Below are positions 7,749 to 15,838 of a stretch of DNA of 32,411 nucleotides, piece after piece (the first letter of the stretch is position 1; each line of letters starts with the position of its first letter). A program made the position numbers and the translations under genes. A model generated the notes under the pieces. That model did not search any database and was not told the origin of the DNA. It saw nothing but the letters and a program-made list of their open reading frames with translations. Source of the DNA: Mollicutes bacterium (GTDB lineage: Bacteria; Bacillota_I; Bacilli_A; Izemoplasmatales; Izemoplasmataceae). The stretch spans positions 1 to 32,411 of the forward strand of contig PWMS01000064.1 in the NCBI GenBank assembly GCA_003558105.1, in the 5' to 3' direction.

Positions 7749-9740
7749 TTACTCATCTGAGTTATCATTGCCATTTTCATCGTCATTCTCTTCAATCTCG
7801 TCGATATTGGCGATTTGATAGGTGCTTAGATGATAATCGCTATGAACACCATCGCCATCTCGAAGATCATAATCGACATACAGTTCTATGATATAGGTAT
7901 ACCCTTCTTCCGGTTCATGGGTAAAGCTTCCCGCACCCGGATCAACATTCAATGTATCGATTAATTCAATGTTGCCTTCACCATCATCACGGTAAAGATA
8001 AGCGGTTAAGGAACCTTCAGTCGTGGTATTTTGTGGGTCACTAAAACTAATGTTAAAGCTGATGGTACTCTCTTCTAGGCTAACGCTTTGAATAGAACCA
8101 CTAGGGACACTGTTTTGTGTCGTGGTGAAGGTGTCCTCAAAGATAATGCCCGATTGAACCCCCGCCCCATCTTCTAAATCATAATCGGCTTCAATCACTA
8201 AGCGTACCGTTTGATTGGCCAAAAGATTGTGCAGTTCGAAACTTAAAGTGTCTTTAAACATGGTCGTTTGTTTAAGTCGCTTATCCTCTGTATCATAAAT
8301 GGTAATGGTCATGGTATCATCAACTAGAAGATCCGATAATAATGACGCATCAATCTGCCATATAAAGTATGATTCGGTTTGCGTTTGCGTGGTAACATTC
8401 ACCTCGGGCAGTGCCCGCGGTGGGGTAATGAACTCCAAGGTCCCCAACAAACGTTCGCTTTTTGTCCCCTCACCATCATTCAAATCATAATGACCATAAA
8501 CATGGATGGTAAAGGTGTTGTCGCTTAAGATGTCCACAAAGGTTAATTCGTTTATTTCATCTAATGGGGTTTCTAAGGTTTTGTAGATGTCATCATCGTG
8601 CATTAAAACGATCTCAAGATTTTCGTCTAATAAAACACTGTCAATATCGGTAATGTCAAGATCAAAGGTGATTTCATTATAGTGAGGATCATCTGATAAA
8701 ATATCAATGGTAGGCGCGCTTTTAGAATCGGTCGTGGCTGTAAGGGAAACCTCGATAACGCGGTCGCCTTCACCATCGTTTAAATTATACGAGTATATGC
8801 CGATAATTTCATAGGTATTATCGCTTAATAAAGAGGTGAAATTCAAATCTTCAAGCTTTAGCGTTGTATCGACTAAAGTATCGTCTAAATAAAGCTCAAA
8901 ATGATCAAAACTACCCGTTTCATCTGGATCGTGAATGTCATAATCAAAAACGATACTGGTTTTATCGACATCGATAAGGTCTAAAAAGACCTCAGGCGTT
9001 GTTTTTTCTAAGGTCATGATACTTTCGAGTTCAAAGATCATTTCATCGTCGCTAATAAAACTGCCTTCGCCCCGCTCAAAAGAGGCTAAAACACGCAAGG
9101 TATAAGACGTATTTGACAGCAAATCTGAAAATATATGCGACATTTGGCCACTGCTTAAGGGCACTGTCTCTATTTCACTTCCATCATGATAAAGCACCAA
9201 AGTGGCATCTTCTAAAATGGTATCGTTATCGCGCAAGGTTAGATTTAGACTTACATCTTCTTGGTTTGGCGTGATTGAATTGAGTTCAACCGCCGGTTTA
9301 CTCTCAAGGACGTAAACCTCAAATTGGTTGTTTGCTTGAATACTAATTTCACTAACCCCATCTTCAGGGTGAGTATATTCGATGGCCTCAAGGGTATATG
9401 TTCGTTCACCTGGCACCCTTAAAACATCGAAACCAAAGACGATAAGATGATGACTAGAATCTTCTTCAAAACGACTTTGTCGGTAGGTTGTACCATTGAT
9501 GTTAATTGAGTTAATAGGTAGATTCGATGGGTTATTCAAATGAATTTCAATCATTAAAATATCATTTTTTTCAACCATGTAGGTATCAAAGCTGTCGTCG
9601 CCAGCCAAGGGATTTCTTTCATTGACAAGCATTTCATCAAAAGATGGAATCACGACATCATCGATGGGGTCCTCCCCACAAGCCATTAAAATGAAGGCAC
9701 TCGATATTAAAATAAACAATAGAATTAAACGTCTTCGCAT
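7749..9740 (-). CDS. Surface lipoprotein with five Fn3-like tandem modules
   Basis: 663 residues from the ATG at 9740, chosen because the signal sequence starts there (MRRRLILLFILISSAFILMAC) and GGGAG lies 6 bases upstream; an in-frame start at 9791 has no such support. The lipobox LMAC puts the lipidated Cys at residue 21. After a divergent N-terminal domain (about 30-147) come five modules of about 100 residues (about 149-246, 248-341, 342-443, 444-543, 545-643). Each has a LLSxNTY-like turn followed by an acidic loop: FERGEG (221), YNLNDGEG (318), YDLNDGEG (418), YDLEDGAG (520), YDLRDGDG (624). The last 16 residues are almost all Asp, Glu and Asn. The pattern suits extracellular beta sandwiches, perhaps Ca-binding, for adhesion or surface display; that function is inference. 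It has its own promoter and terminator. Confidence 0.85.
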   Translation of the reverse strand: MRRRLILLFILISSAFILMACGEDPIDDVVIPSFDEMLVNERNPLAGDDSFDTYMVEKNDILMIEIHLNNPSNLPINSININGTTYRQSRFEEDSSHHLIVFGFDVLRVPGERTYTLEAIEYTHPEDGVSEISIQANNQFEVYVLESKPAVELNSITPNQEDVSLNLTLRDNDTILEDATLVLYHDGSEIETVPLSSGQMSHIFSDLLSNTSYTLRVLASFERGEGSFISDDEMIFELESIMTLEKTTPEVFLDLIDVDKTSIVFDYDIHDPDETGSFDHFELYLDDTLVDTTLKLEDLNFTSLLSDNTYEIIGIYSYNLNDGEGDRVIEVSLTATTDSKSAPTIDILSDDPHYNEITFDLDITDIDSVLLDENLEIVLMHDDDIYKTLETPLDEINELTFVDILSDNTFTIHVYGHYDLNDGEGTKSERLLGTLEFITPPRALPEVNVTTQTQTESYFIWQIDASLLSDLLVDDTMTITIYDTEDKRLKQTTMFKDTLSFELHNLLANQTVRLVIEADYDLEDGAGVQSGIIFEDTFTTTQNSVPSGSIQSVSLEESTISFNISFSDPQNTTTEGSLTAYLYRDDGEGNIELIDTLNVDPGAGSFTHEPEEGYTYIIELYVDYDLRDGDGVHSDYHLSTYQIANIDEIEENDDENGNDNSDE
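7812..9296 (-). repeat. Five diverged tandem repeats inside the lipoprotein gene
   Basis: Protein-level repeats of 97-104 residues, recognised by the LLSxNTY turn and the (Y/F)-D/N-L-x-D-G-x-G loop. The DNA copies are well diverged, so this is an old duplication rather than a recent expansion. Confidence 0.75.
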
Positions 9741-9772
9741 ACGTTTCTCCCTTTCCTTGATTTCTAGTCTTA

Positions 9773-9801
9773 ATTTTACCATAGTTACCATAAAACAACA
9801 A
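9773..9801 (-). promoter_or_regulatory. Promoter of the lipoprotein gene
   Basis: On the minus strand TTGTTG (9801-9796), 17-base spacer and TGG-TAAAAT (-10 at 9778-9773). It lies just upstream of the start at 9740 and gives a leader of about 27 bases. Confidence 0.55.
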
Positions 9802-9845
9802 TTATAAAAAGACCAATCGCTTGGGCTTAATCATGAAAAATGGGG

Positions 9846-11027
9846 TTATTTATCTGACTTTTTTAGCCCGCGTTTAATAAGCGGTTTGTCGTAATGGGCA
9901 TTGATATCGTTTAATACGTTTTTAATGTGGGTATCTTTTGGGGCGTCTTTCTGACTTTCAAAAAGATTGATTTGCTTGAAAAGTTCTTCGTTTTTAACCA
10001 AATTTGAAGCACTAACCCCTAAAAGGTGAATAGGAACCACATCGTATAATGTGTCAAATAGATTTTCAACCACTTCAAAAATTTCATAAAAATGATCGCT
10101 ATGATAAGAAAGTGTATGATGTTTGGAATGGTTGTTATAGTCTTTATCGCGAATCGAAACCGCGATGGTTTTAGCTGAGAGACCGTGATTTTTCAAACGT
10201 TCAATAACCCGGTTGGTCAAAGATTCTAAGGCTTGTAACATCTCTTGGTATTCGTGTAAAAACCCTTCAAATGTCTTAGAATTTCCGATGCTTTGGTGTT
10301 TGTTTTCTCTTTTAGGATCTAAGACGCGTTGGTCGTGGCCGTGCGTTTTTTGGACAAAGCTATCGGTTTGATTGCCTAAAAAAGCATGAAGTTTTCGTTT
10401 TGGTTTGAAGGTGGCCAAATCGCCAATGGTTTCAATCCCCAATAGCTTTAAATTGGGAACGGTTTTTTTACCGATTCCATGCAAGGCTTCAATGGAAAGA
10501 GGCCAAAGTTTATCTTTGACATCGCGTTTTCTTAAAATCGTGATACCCAACGGTTTTTTATAGTCGCTGGCCATCTTCGCTAAAAACATATTGGGCGCAA
10601 TCCCAATGGAGACAGGAAGGTCGTATGTATTTAATAGATCATCTTGCATCTTCTTTGCGACATCAAAAGGATGTTGATCGTTTAAGACTTCAGTCATATC
10701 CAAATAGCCTTCATCGATGGAGGCCGGTTCAATTTGATCGGTGTAGGTCTTAAGATAATCAAAAAATAATGTGGAATATTTCTCATATAAAGGAAAATTG
10801 GTTGGCAATACTTTTAGATGCGGACAAAGTTGTTTGGCCTCGCTTAGAGGCATGGCGCTTTTTACGCCATATTTTCTGGCTTCGTAATTGGCCGTGGTTA
10901 ATATACCGCGGTCGTTTTTTGGACCAATGCCAAGCGCGACTTTTTTTAGTTTTGGATTTTCTGCCATTTCACAACTGGCAAAAAAAGCATTTAAATCAAT
11001 ATGGAAAATGACTTTGTATTTTTTCAT
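9846..11027 (-). CDS. dinB: DNA polymerase IV (Y family)
   Basis: 393 residues. It is a translesion polymerase for bypass of damaged bases. The palm motifs are intact: HIDLNAFFASCE with metal ligand Asp11, TTANYEARKYGVKSAMP (44-60), and SIDEGYLD with Asp105 and Glu106. The thumb has LHGIGKKTV and the little-finger domain follows. Near the C-terminus QINLF matches the beta-clamp-binding consensus. The ATG at 11027 is preferred; a TTG one codon upstream is also possible, with AAGGAAAG serving either. No LexA-type operator is evident. It is divergent from a 57-residue membrane gene and has no obvious terminator before the lipoprotein gene. Confidence 0.95.
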   Translation of the reverse strand: MKKYKVIFHIDLNAFFASCEMAENPKLKKVALGIGPKNDRGILTTANYEARKYGVKSAMPLSEAKQLCPHLKVLPTNFPLYEKYSTLFFDYLKTYTDQIEPASIDEGYLDMTEVLNDQHPFDVAKKMQDDLLNTYDLPVSIGIAPNMFLAKMASDYKKPLGITILRKRDVKDKLWPLSIEALHGIGKKTVPNLKLLGIETIGDLATFKPKRKLHAFLGNQTDSFVQKTHGHDQRVLDPKRENKHQSIGNSKTFEGFLHEYQEMLQALESLTNRVIERLKNHGLSAKTIAVSIRDKDYNNHSKHHTLSYHSDHFYEIFEVVENLFDTLYDVVPIHLLGVSASNLVKNEELFKQINLFESQKDAPKDTHIKNVLNDINAHYDKPLIKRGLKKSDK

Positions 11028-11056
11028 CAAACAACTTTCCTTTTTGCGTCAAGTTT

Positions 11057-11064
11057 AGTATAAT
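11057..11064. promoter_or_regulatory. Shared symmetric -10 region between dinB and the small membrane gene
   Basis: AGTATAAT reads TATAAT on the plus strand (11059-11064) and TATACT on the minus strand (11062-11057). It sits between two divergent genes. Neither side has a good -35, so use of both directions is inferred. Confidence 0.4.
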
Positions 11065-11109
11065 GAATAAAGCTAACGAATATGTTACATTCGATATTGA
11101 GGTGAAATG

Positions 11110-11283
11110 ATGCCAAAAAGTCGTAAACGTGTGAAGAAAAAACAGGAAGAAGAAAAACCTGTTTACACTAACCCACTAAAACAAACTTGGGGCAAGACCG
11201 TCGTCATTATTTTGGTCGTTGCATTCCTTTTAGGATTGGTGGCCACGACGATTTTCGTCATGTGGACCGTTATGTTCGGTTAA
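11110..11283 (+). CDS. Small basic single-pass membrane protein, 57 residues
   Basis: 57 residues. A very basic N-terminus (MPKSRKRVKKKQEEEK) is followed by NPLKQTWGKT and one membrane segment (about residues 31-52, VVIILVVAFLLGLVATTIFV), ending MWTVMFG. GAGGTG (11099-11104) is 5 bases before the ATG at 11110; an ATG at 11107 is too close to it. A TATAAT is upstream and a strong terminator starts 3 bases after the stop, so this is a complete, independently transcribed gene. The family is not recognised. The positive-inside rule puts the N-terminus in the cytosol. Confidence 0.75.
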   Translation: MPKSRKRVKKKQEEEKPVYTNPLKQTWGKTVVIILVVAFLLGLVATTIFVMWTVMFG

Positions 11284-11286
11284 ATG

Positions 11287-11309
11287 AAAAGCGCATATGC
11301 GCTTTTTTT
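11287..11309. terminator. Terminator between the small membrane gene and recN
   Basis: Perfect 20-base palindrome (11287-11306) with GCGC stems and an ATAT loop, followed by T to 11309 on the plus strand and a short T run (TTTT) within the arm on the minus strand. It starts 3 bases after the small gene's stop and 1 base after recN's. Confidence 0.88.
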
Positions 11310-12984
11310 ATTTGAGCAAATCCTCGGCGCTTTTTTTAGCCCGTTCACTGACTTGATCGCCTGAAATCATGGCCGCTAAGGTTTCGATACGGCCTTGATG
11401 GTCCAGTTTATCTACATGGGTAAGCGTTTCATCTTTGGTGGTCGTTTTATAGATTTTATAGTGGGTATCGGCTTTAGCGGCTACTTGGGGAAGATGGGTA
11501 ATCGATAAAACTTGCACTTGCTTGGCGATGTTACGCATTTTTTTTGCGACTTGGGAAGCAACATAACCACTTACACCGCTATCAATCTCATCAAAAATCA
11601 TGAGGTTGATGGTCTGTTGGTTGGCCAAAAGTGTCTTCAGTGCGAGCATCATCCGTGATAATTCTCCGCCACTGGCGATTTTTTGCAAGGGTTTTAACGC
11701 TTCTCCTTTATTGAAGGAAAGCATAAATTCCACAGAATCGATGCCGGTTTTCTTAAACGCTTGTGTATTTTTTGGATTTTTTATAGCCTGTGCAAAGCTA
11801 AATTCGATTTTGAACCGGGCATCTTGTAAAGCTAAATCACTGAGTTCTTCACGTAGATTTTTCGCTAAATCATGGGCGAGTTCTTGGCGTTTTTTTGACA
11901 AAGCTTGTGCCTTGGATAAACAAGATGCATGGGTTTTTTCTAGCGTTTGGTACGCTTGATTCAAGGTTTCATCATAGTTGTCAAAAGCGGCGATTTCAGC
12001 TTTGATTTTATCGTGATAATCGTGCAATTCATCCAATTCTTTGTGGTATTTACGGCGCAATGTATCAAGTTCGTGTTTACGTGTTTCAAGGCTTTCTAAC
12101 GTGTCGGGATCAAAATCTAAGTTCTCGAGTTTATCGAATAAAAGACTTTTAATATCGTCTAAATCATAATAAGCGCTATGGAGTCTTTCTTGTTGGTCTT
12201 GATAGCTTTGATCGTAATTTTGGATTGTTTCAAGGGCGCTGGCGGCGTCATAAATATGAGCTAAAGCCCCACTATCTTCGAGATGATCATGGGCATCTTT
12301 TAGGGACTGAAATATTTTATCAAAGTTTTTTAACGTATTGATTTCACTTTCAATGGTTTCCAATTCTCCTGGTTTTAAATCGTAACTTGTGATTTCTTGG
12401 TCTTGATATTTCAACATATCCAAACGCTCTAAGTAAGCGTCTTTTTCTTCTGTGAGCTTTTTATAGGCTTCAAAAGCAGCTAAATAGTCGGTCCGGGCCT
12501 CTTGGTAGGCTTTTTTAAGGGGTAGGATGCTACTTTCGTTCATATCGAGGATAAAAAGATAGTTTTCTTTGGTGAATAGACGTTTGGTATCGTGTTGTGT
12601 ATGGATATCGGCTAAATGTTTGGTTAGAGATTTTAAGGTTTGTAAGGTGATAATCTCACCGTTGACTTTAATGATGTTGCCGCTATTTTTTTTAACCACA
12701 CGTTTGATGAGCATCTCTTCATCTGAGCGGGGAATGCCGTGTTCATCAAGTGCCGCTTTTAAGGTATCGTTCAATGGTTCGAAGATGGCGGTCACCTCAG
12801 CGTCTTCAGCACCACTGCGAATGATGTCGCTTTTAGCGCGATCGCCAAGTAAAAGACCGATCGCATCGATCAGTAGGCTTTTACCCGCACCGGTTTCACC
12901 GGTCAAAACATTAAAGCCGCGATCAAAGGTCACTTCTAAGTTTTCAATAATCGCAAAACGGGAAACGTTTAAATACTTTAACAT
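11308..12984 (-). CDS. recN: DNA repair protein RecN
   Basis: 558 residues, normal size. It is an SMC-like ATPase acting early in double-strand-break repair. Walker A GETGAGKS is at residues 29-36, the ABC signature SGGELSRMMLALK and Walker B LMIFDEIDSGVSG are near the C-terminus, and a long antiparallel coiled coil lies between them. The start MLKYLNVSRFAIIENL is canonical, and AAGGAGG overlaps the last codons of tlyA, 3 bases of gap away. In Bacillus ahrC/argR sits between tlyA and recN; here it is missing. It is the last gene of the nusB unit. Confidence 0.97.
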   Translation of the reverse strand: MLKYLNVSRFAIIENLEVTFDRGFNVLTGETGAGKSLLIDAIGLLLGDRAKSDIIRSGAEDAEVTAIFEPLNDTLKAALDEHGIPRSDEEMLIKRVVKKNSGNIIKVNGEIITLQTLKSLTKHLADIHTQHDTKRLFTKENYLFILDMNESSILPLKKAYQEARTDYLAAFEAYKKLTEEKDAYLERLDMLKYQDQEITSYDLKPGELETIESEINTLKNFDKIFQSLKDAHDHLEDSGALAHIYDAASALETIQNYDQSYQDQQERLHSAYYDLDDIKSLLFDKLENLDFDPDTLESLETRKHELDTLRRKYHKELDELHDYHDKIKAEIAAFDNYDETLNQAYQTLEKTHASCLSKAQALSKKRQELAHDLAKNLREELSDLALQDARFKIEFSFAQAIKNPKNTQAFKKTGIDSVEFMLSFNKGEALKPLQKIASGGELSRMMLALKTLLANQQTINLMIFDEIDSGVSGYVASQVAKKMRNIAKQVQVLSITHLPQVAAKADTHYKIYKTTTKDETLTHVDKLDHQGRIETLAAMISGDQVSERAKKSAEDLLK

Positions 12985-12987
12985 GAT

Positions 12988-13755
12988 TTATGCCTCCTTG
13001 TGTGCCGCATCTACGATGGCTTTTAAATCAGAAATATCTAGGCCTTGGCTGTTTTTTATCCATGCTAAGAACTCAAGGTTACCGCCTTGACCCTTAATGG
13101 GTGAAGGGATTAGACGATGGATGAAGATATTTTTATCTTGCAGTCGTCTTAGGTAATGTTTTAAGATTTTTAAATGATCGGCTGGATGTTTGATAATGTT
13201 TTTTTTGCGGTTTAAATGGCTTTCGAACTGTGGTTTAACCAAAACGATTAGAGGAATATCTTTTAACGATTTAAGGTGAACGATTAAAGGTACAGAGGAT
13301 GTAAAACTCACATCCATGATGGCATAATCAACGGCCTTAAGATCGGCTTTTTGTAAGGAGAGGAAATTGGTCTTTTCCCTTAGGGTAATATTGGGATGTT
13401 CTTTAAGCTTAGGATGCATCTGATTATCACCGACGTCGATGGCGAAAACATGGTTCGCACCGGCTTGTAAAGCACAATCGCTAAAACCGCCATAAGAGGC
13501 ACCGATATCGATAACGTTTAAGCCTTGAAATTCAACGTTAAACGCTTCTAGTGCTTTTTTAAGTTTCAAACCACCGCGAGAAACATAAGGATTGACACTG
13601 GTCAGTACCTTGATTTCCATTGTGGGTGTTACGTTAAATGCCGGTTTTAAAACGACGGTGCCATCGACCGTAACATGCCCATCTTTTATCGCGTTTTGCG
13701 CTTGGTGGCGTGCTTCAAAATCATGGTTGTCGACTAAATGTTTATCCAGTCTCAT
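12988..13755 (-). CDS. tlyA: TlyA-family rRNA 2'-O-methyltransferase
   Basis: 255 residues. An S4 RNA-binding domain (about 1-60) is followed by YVSRGGLKLKKAL and an FtsJ-like methyltransferase domain. The family methylates cytidines in 16S/23S rRNA. The SAM loop reads DIGASYGGFSDC, where most members have Ser-Thr in place of Ser-Tyr. The K-D-K-E set is visible as K in GLKLKKAL, D in DVSF, K in VKPQFE and E in NLEFL. The start overlaps the end of dxs by 14 bases, with GGGAG upstream, so translation is coupled. Older annotations call it hemolysin; that is not supported as its main role. Confidence 0.94.
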   Translation of the reverse strand: MRLDKHLVDNHDFEARHQAQNAIKDGHVTVDGTVVLKPAFNVTPTMEIKVLTSVNPYVSRGGLKLKKALEAFNVEFQGLNVIDIGASYGGFSDCALQAGANHVFAIDVGDNQMHPKLKEHPNITLREKTNFLSLQKADLKAVDYAIMDVSFTSSVPLIVHLKSLKDIPLIVLVKPQFESHLNRKKNIIKHPADHLKILKHYLRRLQDKNIFIHRLIPSPIKGQGGNLEFLAWIKNSQGLDISDLKAIVDAAHKEA

Positions 13756-15601
13756 CGGCCATCTCCCAGATCAACTTTAAAAGGCTAGGCGCGTCGAGTT
13801 GATAGCGCTTCAAAATTTCTACGCGTGAGCCTTGTGGTACAAAGGCATCGTCAAAACCGCGCAGACGAATTTTATTAAACGCGATGTTTTTTTCGGTCAA
13901 GTAACGCAAAATTTCACTACCCAAGCCACCGGATAATGTCGATTCTTCATGGATGATAATCGGTTGGTCAAAGGCAATTTGATTTAAAATATGCTCATCT
14001 AAGGGTTTGAGGTACCTAGCGTTGATTAACGTGATGGCATGTTTGTCTTTTTCGATCAATGTTTTTAATTCATCGATGATTTCTCCAAACGCAATAATGG
14101 TTCCTTTTTCTCCTTTGGTGATGACCTCAAAGCTTGGAGGAATTGGATTGATGTCTTTGAGTTCATAAGGTTTATAAGGGGTGTTGGATTTTGGATAACG
14201 AATGGCGATTGGACCTTGATGTTGATTAAACGCATAGCTATAAAGCCCTAAAAGTTCTGCGCCATCTTTCGGATGCGCAATGGTCATATTGGGAATATGC
14301 ATCAGCATAGGAATATCGTAGATACCTTGATGGGTTTCGCCGTCGCCACCGACAATCCCGGCGCGATCAACGCCGATAATTAAAGAGGCATTATGGCGGG
14401 CTAAATCGTGAATAAGCTGATCGTATGCGCGTTGTAAAAAGGTCGCATAAATACTGAGAAATATGGGCCGTTGATATAAAGATAAAGCGGTGGCCATCGT
14501 TAACGCTGTGGCCTCAGCAATGCCGGTATCGATGAATTTATCGGGGTGCGTTTGGGCAAATTCCTCTAAGCCCGCTCCAGTTTTCATCGCGGGTGAAATG
14601 ACGCGTAATTGTTCATGATTATGCGCGGTCTTCATCAGATACGATGCGGTGATATATTGATAACTACGCATGCCGTTTTCTGTATTTTTTATAGGAATCC
14701 CGGTTTCAATTTCAAAAGGTGGGGTGCCATGCCAATGGCCTAGTTGATCACTTTCACTGAATGAATAGCCTTTGCCTTTGATGGTTCTAAGATGAATGAC
14801 GGTGGGTTTTTGTGTTTTCTTAGCGACGGATAACACCTTTAAAAGCTGTTTAAAATTGTGGCCATCCAAAGGACCAAAATATTGATACCCAAGGGATTCA
14901 AAGGTGTTTTGACCACTTAAAAAACCTTTTAAGCGCTTCTCTATTTTAGTCGCAAAAGGGCGTAAACATTTTGGCATTAGCTTTGTGGTTCCACGTTTTA
15001 AAGAACGGTAGCTGCGCTTCATCCGTAAATTGGTCAATAACTTAGATAAATGTCCCACGTTTTGTGATATGCTCATCTCATTATCGTTTAAGATGATAAT
15101 AGGGTGTTTACTCGGATAATGACCGAGAAAATTTAAGGCCTCCAAAGCGGTCCCACTCGCAAAAGCGCCATCGCCAATCAATGTAATGACATGGCCGATA
15201 TCTTGGTTTATATTCTTCGCAAATAGCAATCCGGCAGCCGCGGCGATTGAGGTTGATGAATGCCCGGCTTCATAGATATCGTGAACCGATTCATCGCGCT
15301 TTAAAAAGCCTGAGAGACCATCGAGTTTTCTAAGGGTAGGAAACATTTTGGCGCGACCCGTTAAAATCTTATGGACATAGCCTTGGTGTCCAACATCAAA
15401 GATCAATTTATCTTTTGGTGAATCAAAGACTTTATGCAAAGCAATCGTCAATTCAACAATGCCCATATTGCTTGCGAAATGCCCGCCGGTTTGGGCGAGC
15501 TGGTGGATAAGAAATTTGCGGATATCATCGCTTAATTTTTCTAAAGCGGGTATATCCATGTCCTTTAGAAACGCGGGGTCTTTGATGTCTTTAACATCCA
15601 T
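13742..15601 (-). CDS. dxs: 1-deoxy-D-xylulose-5-phosphate synthase
   Basis: 619 residues, full length. It joins pyruvate and glyceraldehyde-3-phosphate with thiamine diphosphate, the first step of the MEP isoprenoid path. The diphosphate/Mg motif GDGAFASGTALEALN is at 143-157, GHQGYVHKILTGR at 71-83 and DRAGIVGGDGETHQGIYDI at 412-430. The region that normally reads AEQHAVT here reads AEATALT (362-368): the glutamate is kept but the Gln-His pair is lost. Between the two TPP domains the protein has a basic stretch (about 193-224). The start follows AAGGA 12 bases after xseB. ispA, normally next to it, is absent. Confidence 0.95.
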   Translation of the reverse strand: MDVKDIKDPAFLKDMDIPALEKLSDDIRKFLIHQLAQTGGHFASNMGIVELTIALHKVFDSPKDKLIFDVGHQGYVHKILTGRAKMFPTLRKLDGLSGFLKRDESVHDIYEAGHSSTSIAAAAGLLFAKNINQDIGHVITLIGDGAFASGTALEALNFLGHYPSKHPIIILNDNEMSISQNVGHLSKLLTNLRMKRSYRSLKRGTTKLMPKCLRPFATKIEKRLKGFLSGQNTFESLGYQYFGPLDGHNFKQLLKVLSVAKKTQKPTVIHLRTIKGKGYSFSESDQLGHWHGTPPFEIETGIPIKNTENGMRSYQYITASYLMKTAHNHEQLRVISPAMKTGAGLEEFAQTHPDKFIDTGIAEATALTMATALSLYQRPIFLSIYATFLQRAYDQLIHDLARHNASLIIGVDRAGIVGGDGETHQGIYDIPMLMHIPNMTIAHPKDGAELLGLYSYAFNQHQGPIAIRYPKSNTPYKPYELKDINPIPPSFEVITKGEKGTIIAFGEIIDELKTLIEKDKHAITLINARYLKPLDEHILNQIAFDQPIIIHEESTLSGGLGSEILRYLTEKNIAFNKIRLRGFDDAFVPQGSRVEILKRYQLDAPSLLKLIWEMADETG

Positions 15602-15613
15602 GAAAATCCGTCC

Positions 15614-15838
15614 TTACTGGTCGTCTTTTGGGAGCTCAAAATCCTTTTCTTCATTGTCTTTCATCATTTTTGTCAAGACGTTTTCAGCATCTTTAAGTAG
15701 GCTTTGACAGTGTTTCGATAGTTTGATGCCTTCCTCGTATTTTTTAACGGCTTCTTCTAATGGGAGCTCGCCGCTTTCTAAATGTTTTACGATACTTTCT
15801 AGTTGTTCTAAGGATTTTTCAAAACTTTCTTTATTCAT
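15614..15838 (-). CDS. xseB: Exodeoxyribonuclease VII small subunit
   Basis: 74 residues from the ATG at 15838, with GAGGAGGA 5 bases upstream. An in-frame TTG at 15853 would bury that site. The sequence FEKSLEQLESIVKHLESGELPLEEAVKKYEEGIKL is the family's standard core. It forms a helical hairpin that binds XseA. The start overlaps the xseA stop by 8 bases (ATGAATAA), so the two subunits are translationally coupled. Confidence 0.96.
   Translation of the reverse strand: MNKESFEKSLEQLESIVKHLESGELPLEEAVKKYEEGIKLSKHCQSLLKDAENVLTKMMKDNEEKDFELPKDDQ

Noticed and set aside
9741-9791. An N-terminal extension of the lipoprotein
   Set aside because: It would place 17 charged residues before the signal peptide and cover the promoter and ribosome site.
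11600-11959. A 119-residue open frame on the plus strand inside recN
   Set aside because: Antisense shadow of the recN coding sequence with no supporting signals.
12569-13090. A 173-residue open frame on the plus strand across recN and tlyA
   Set aside because: It lies wholly opposite two well-recognised genes, has no ribosome site or promoter, and its residue make-up is that of an antisense shadow.
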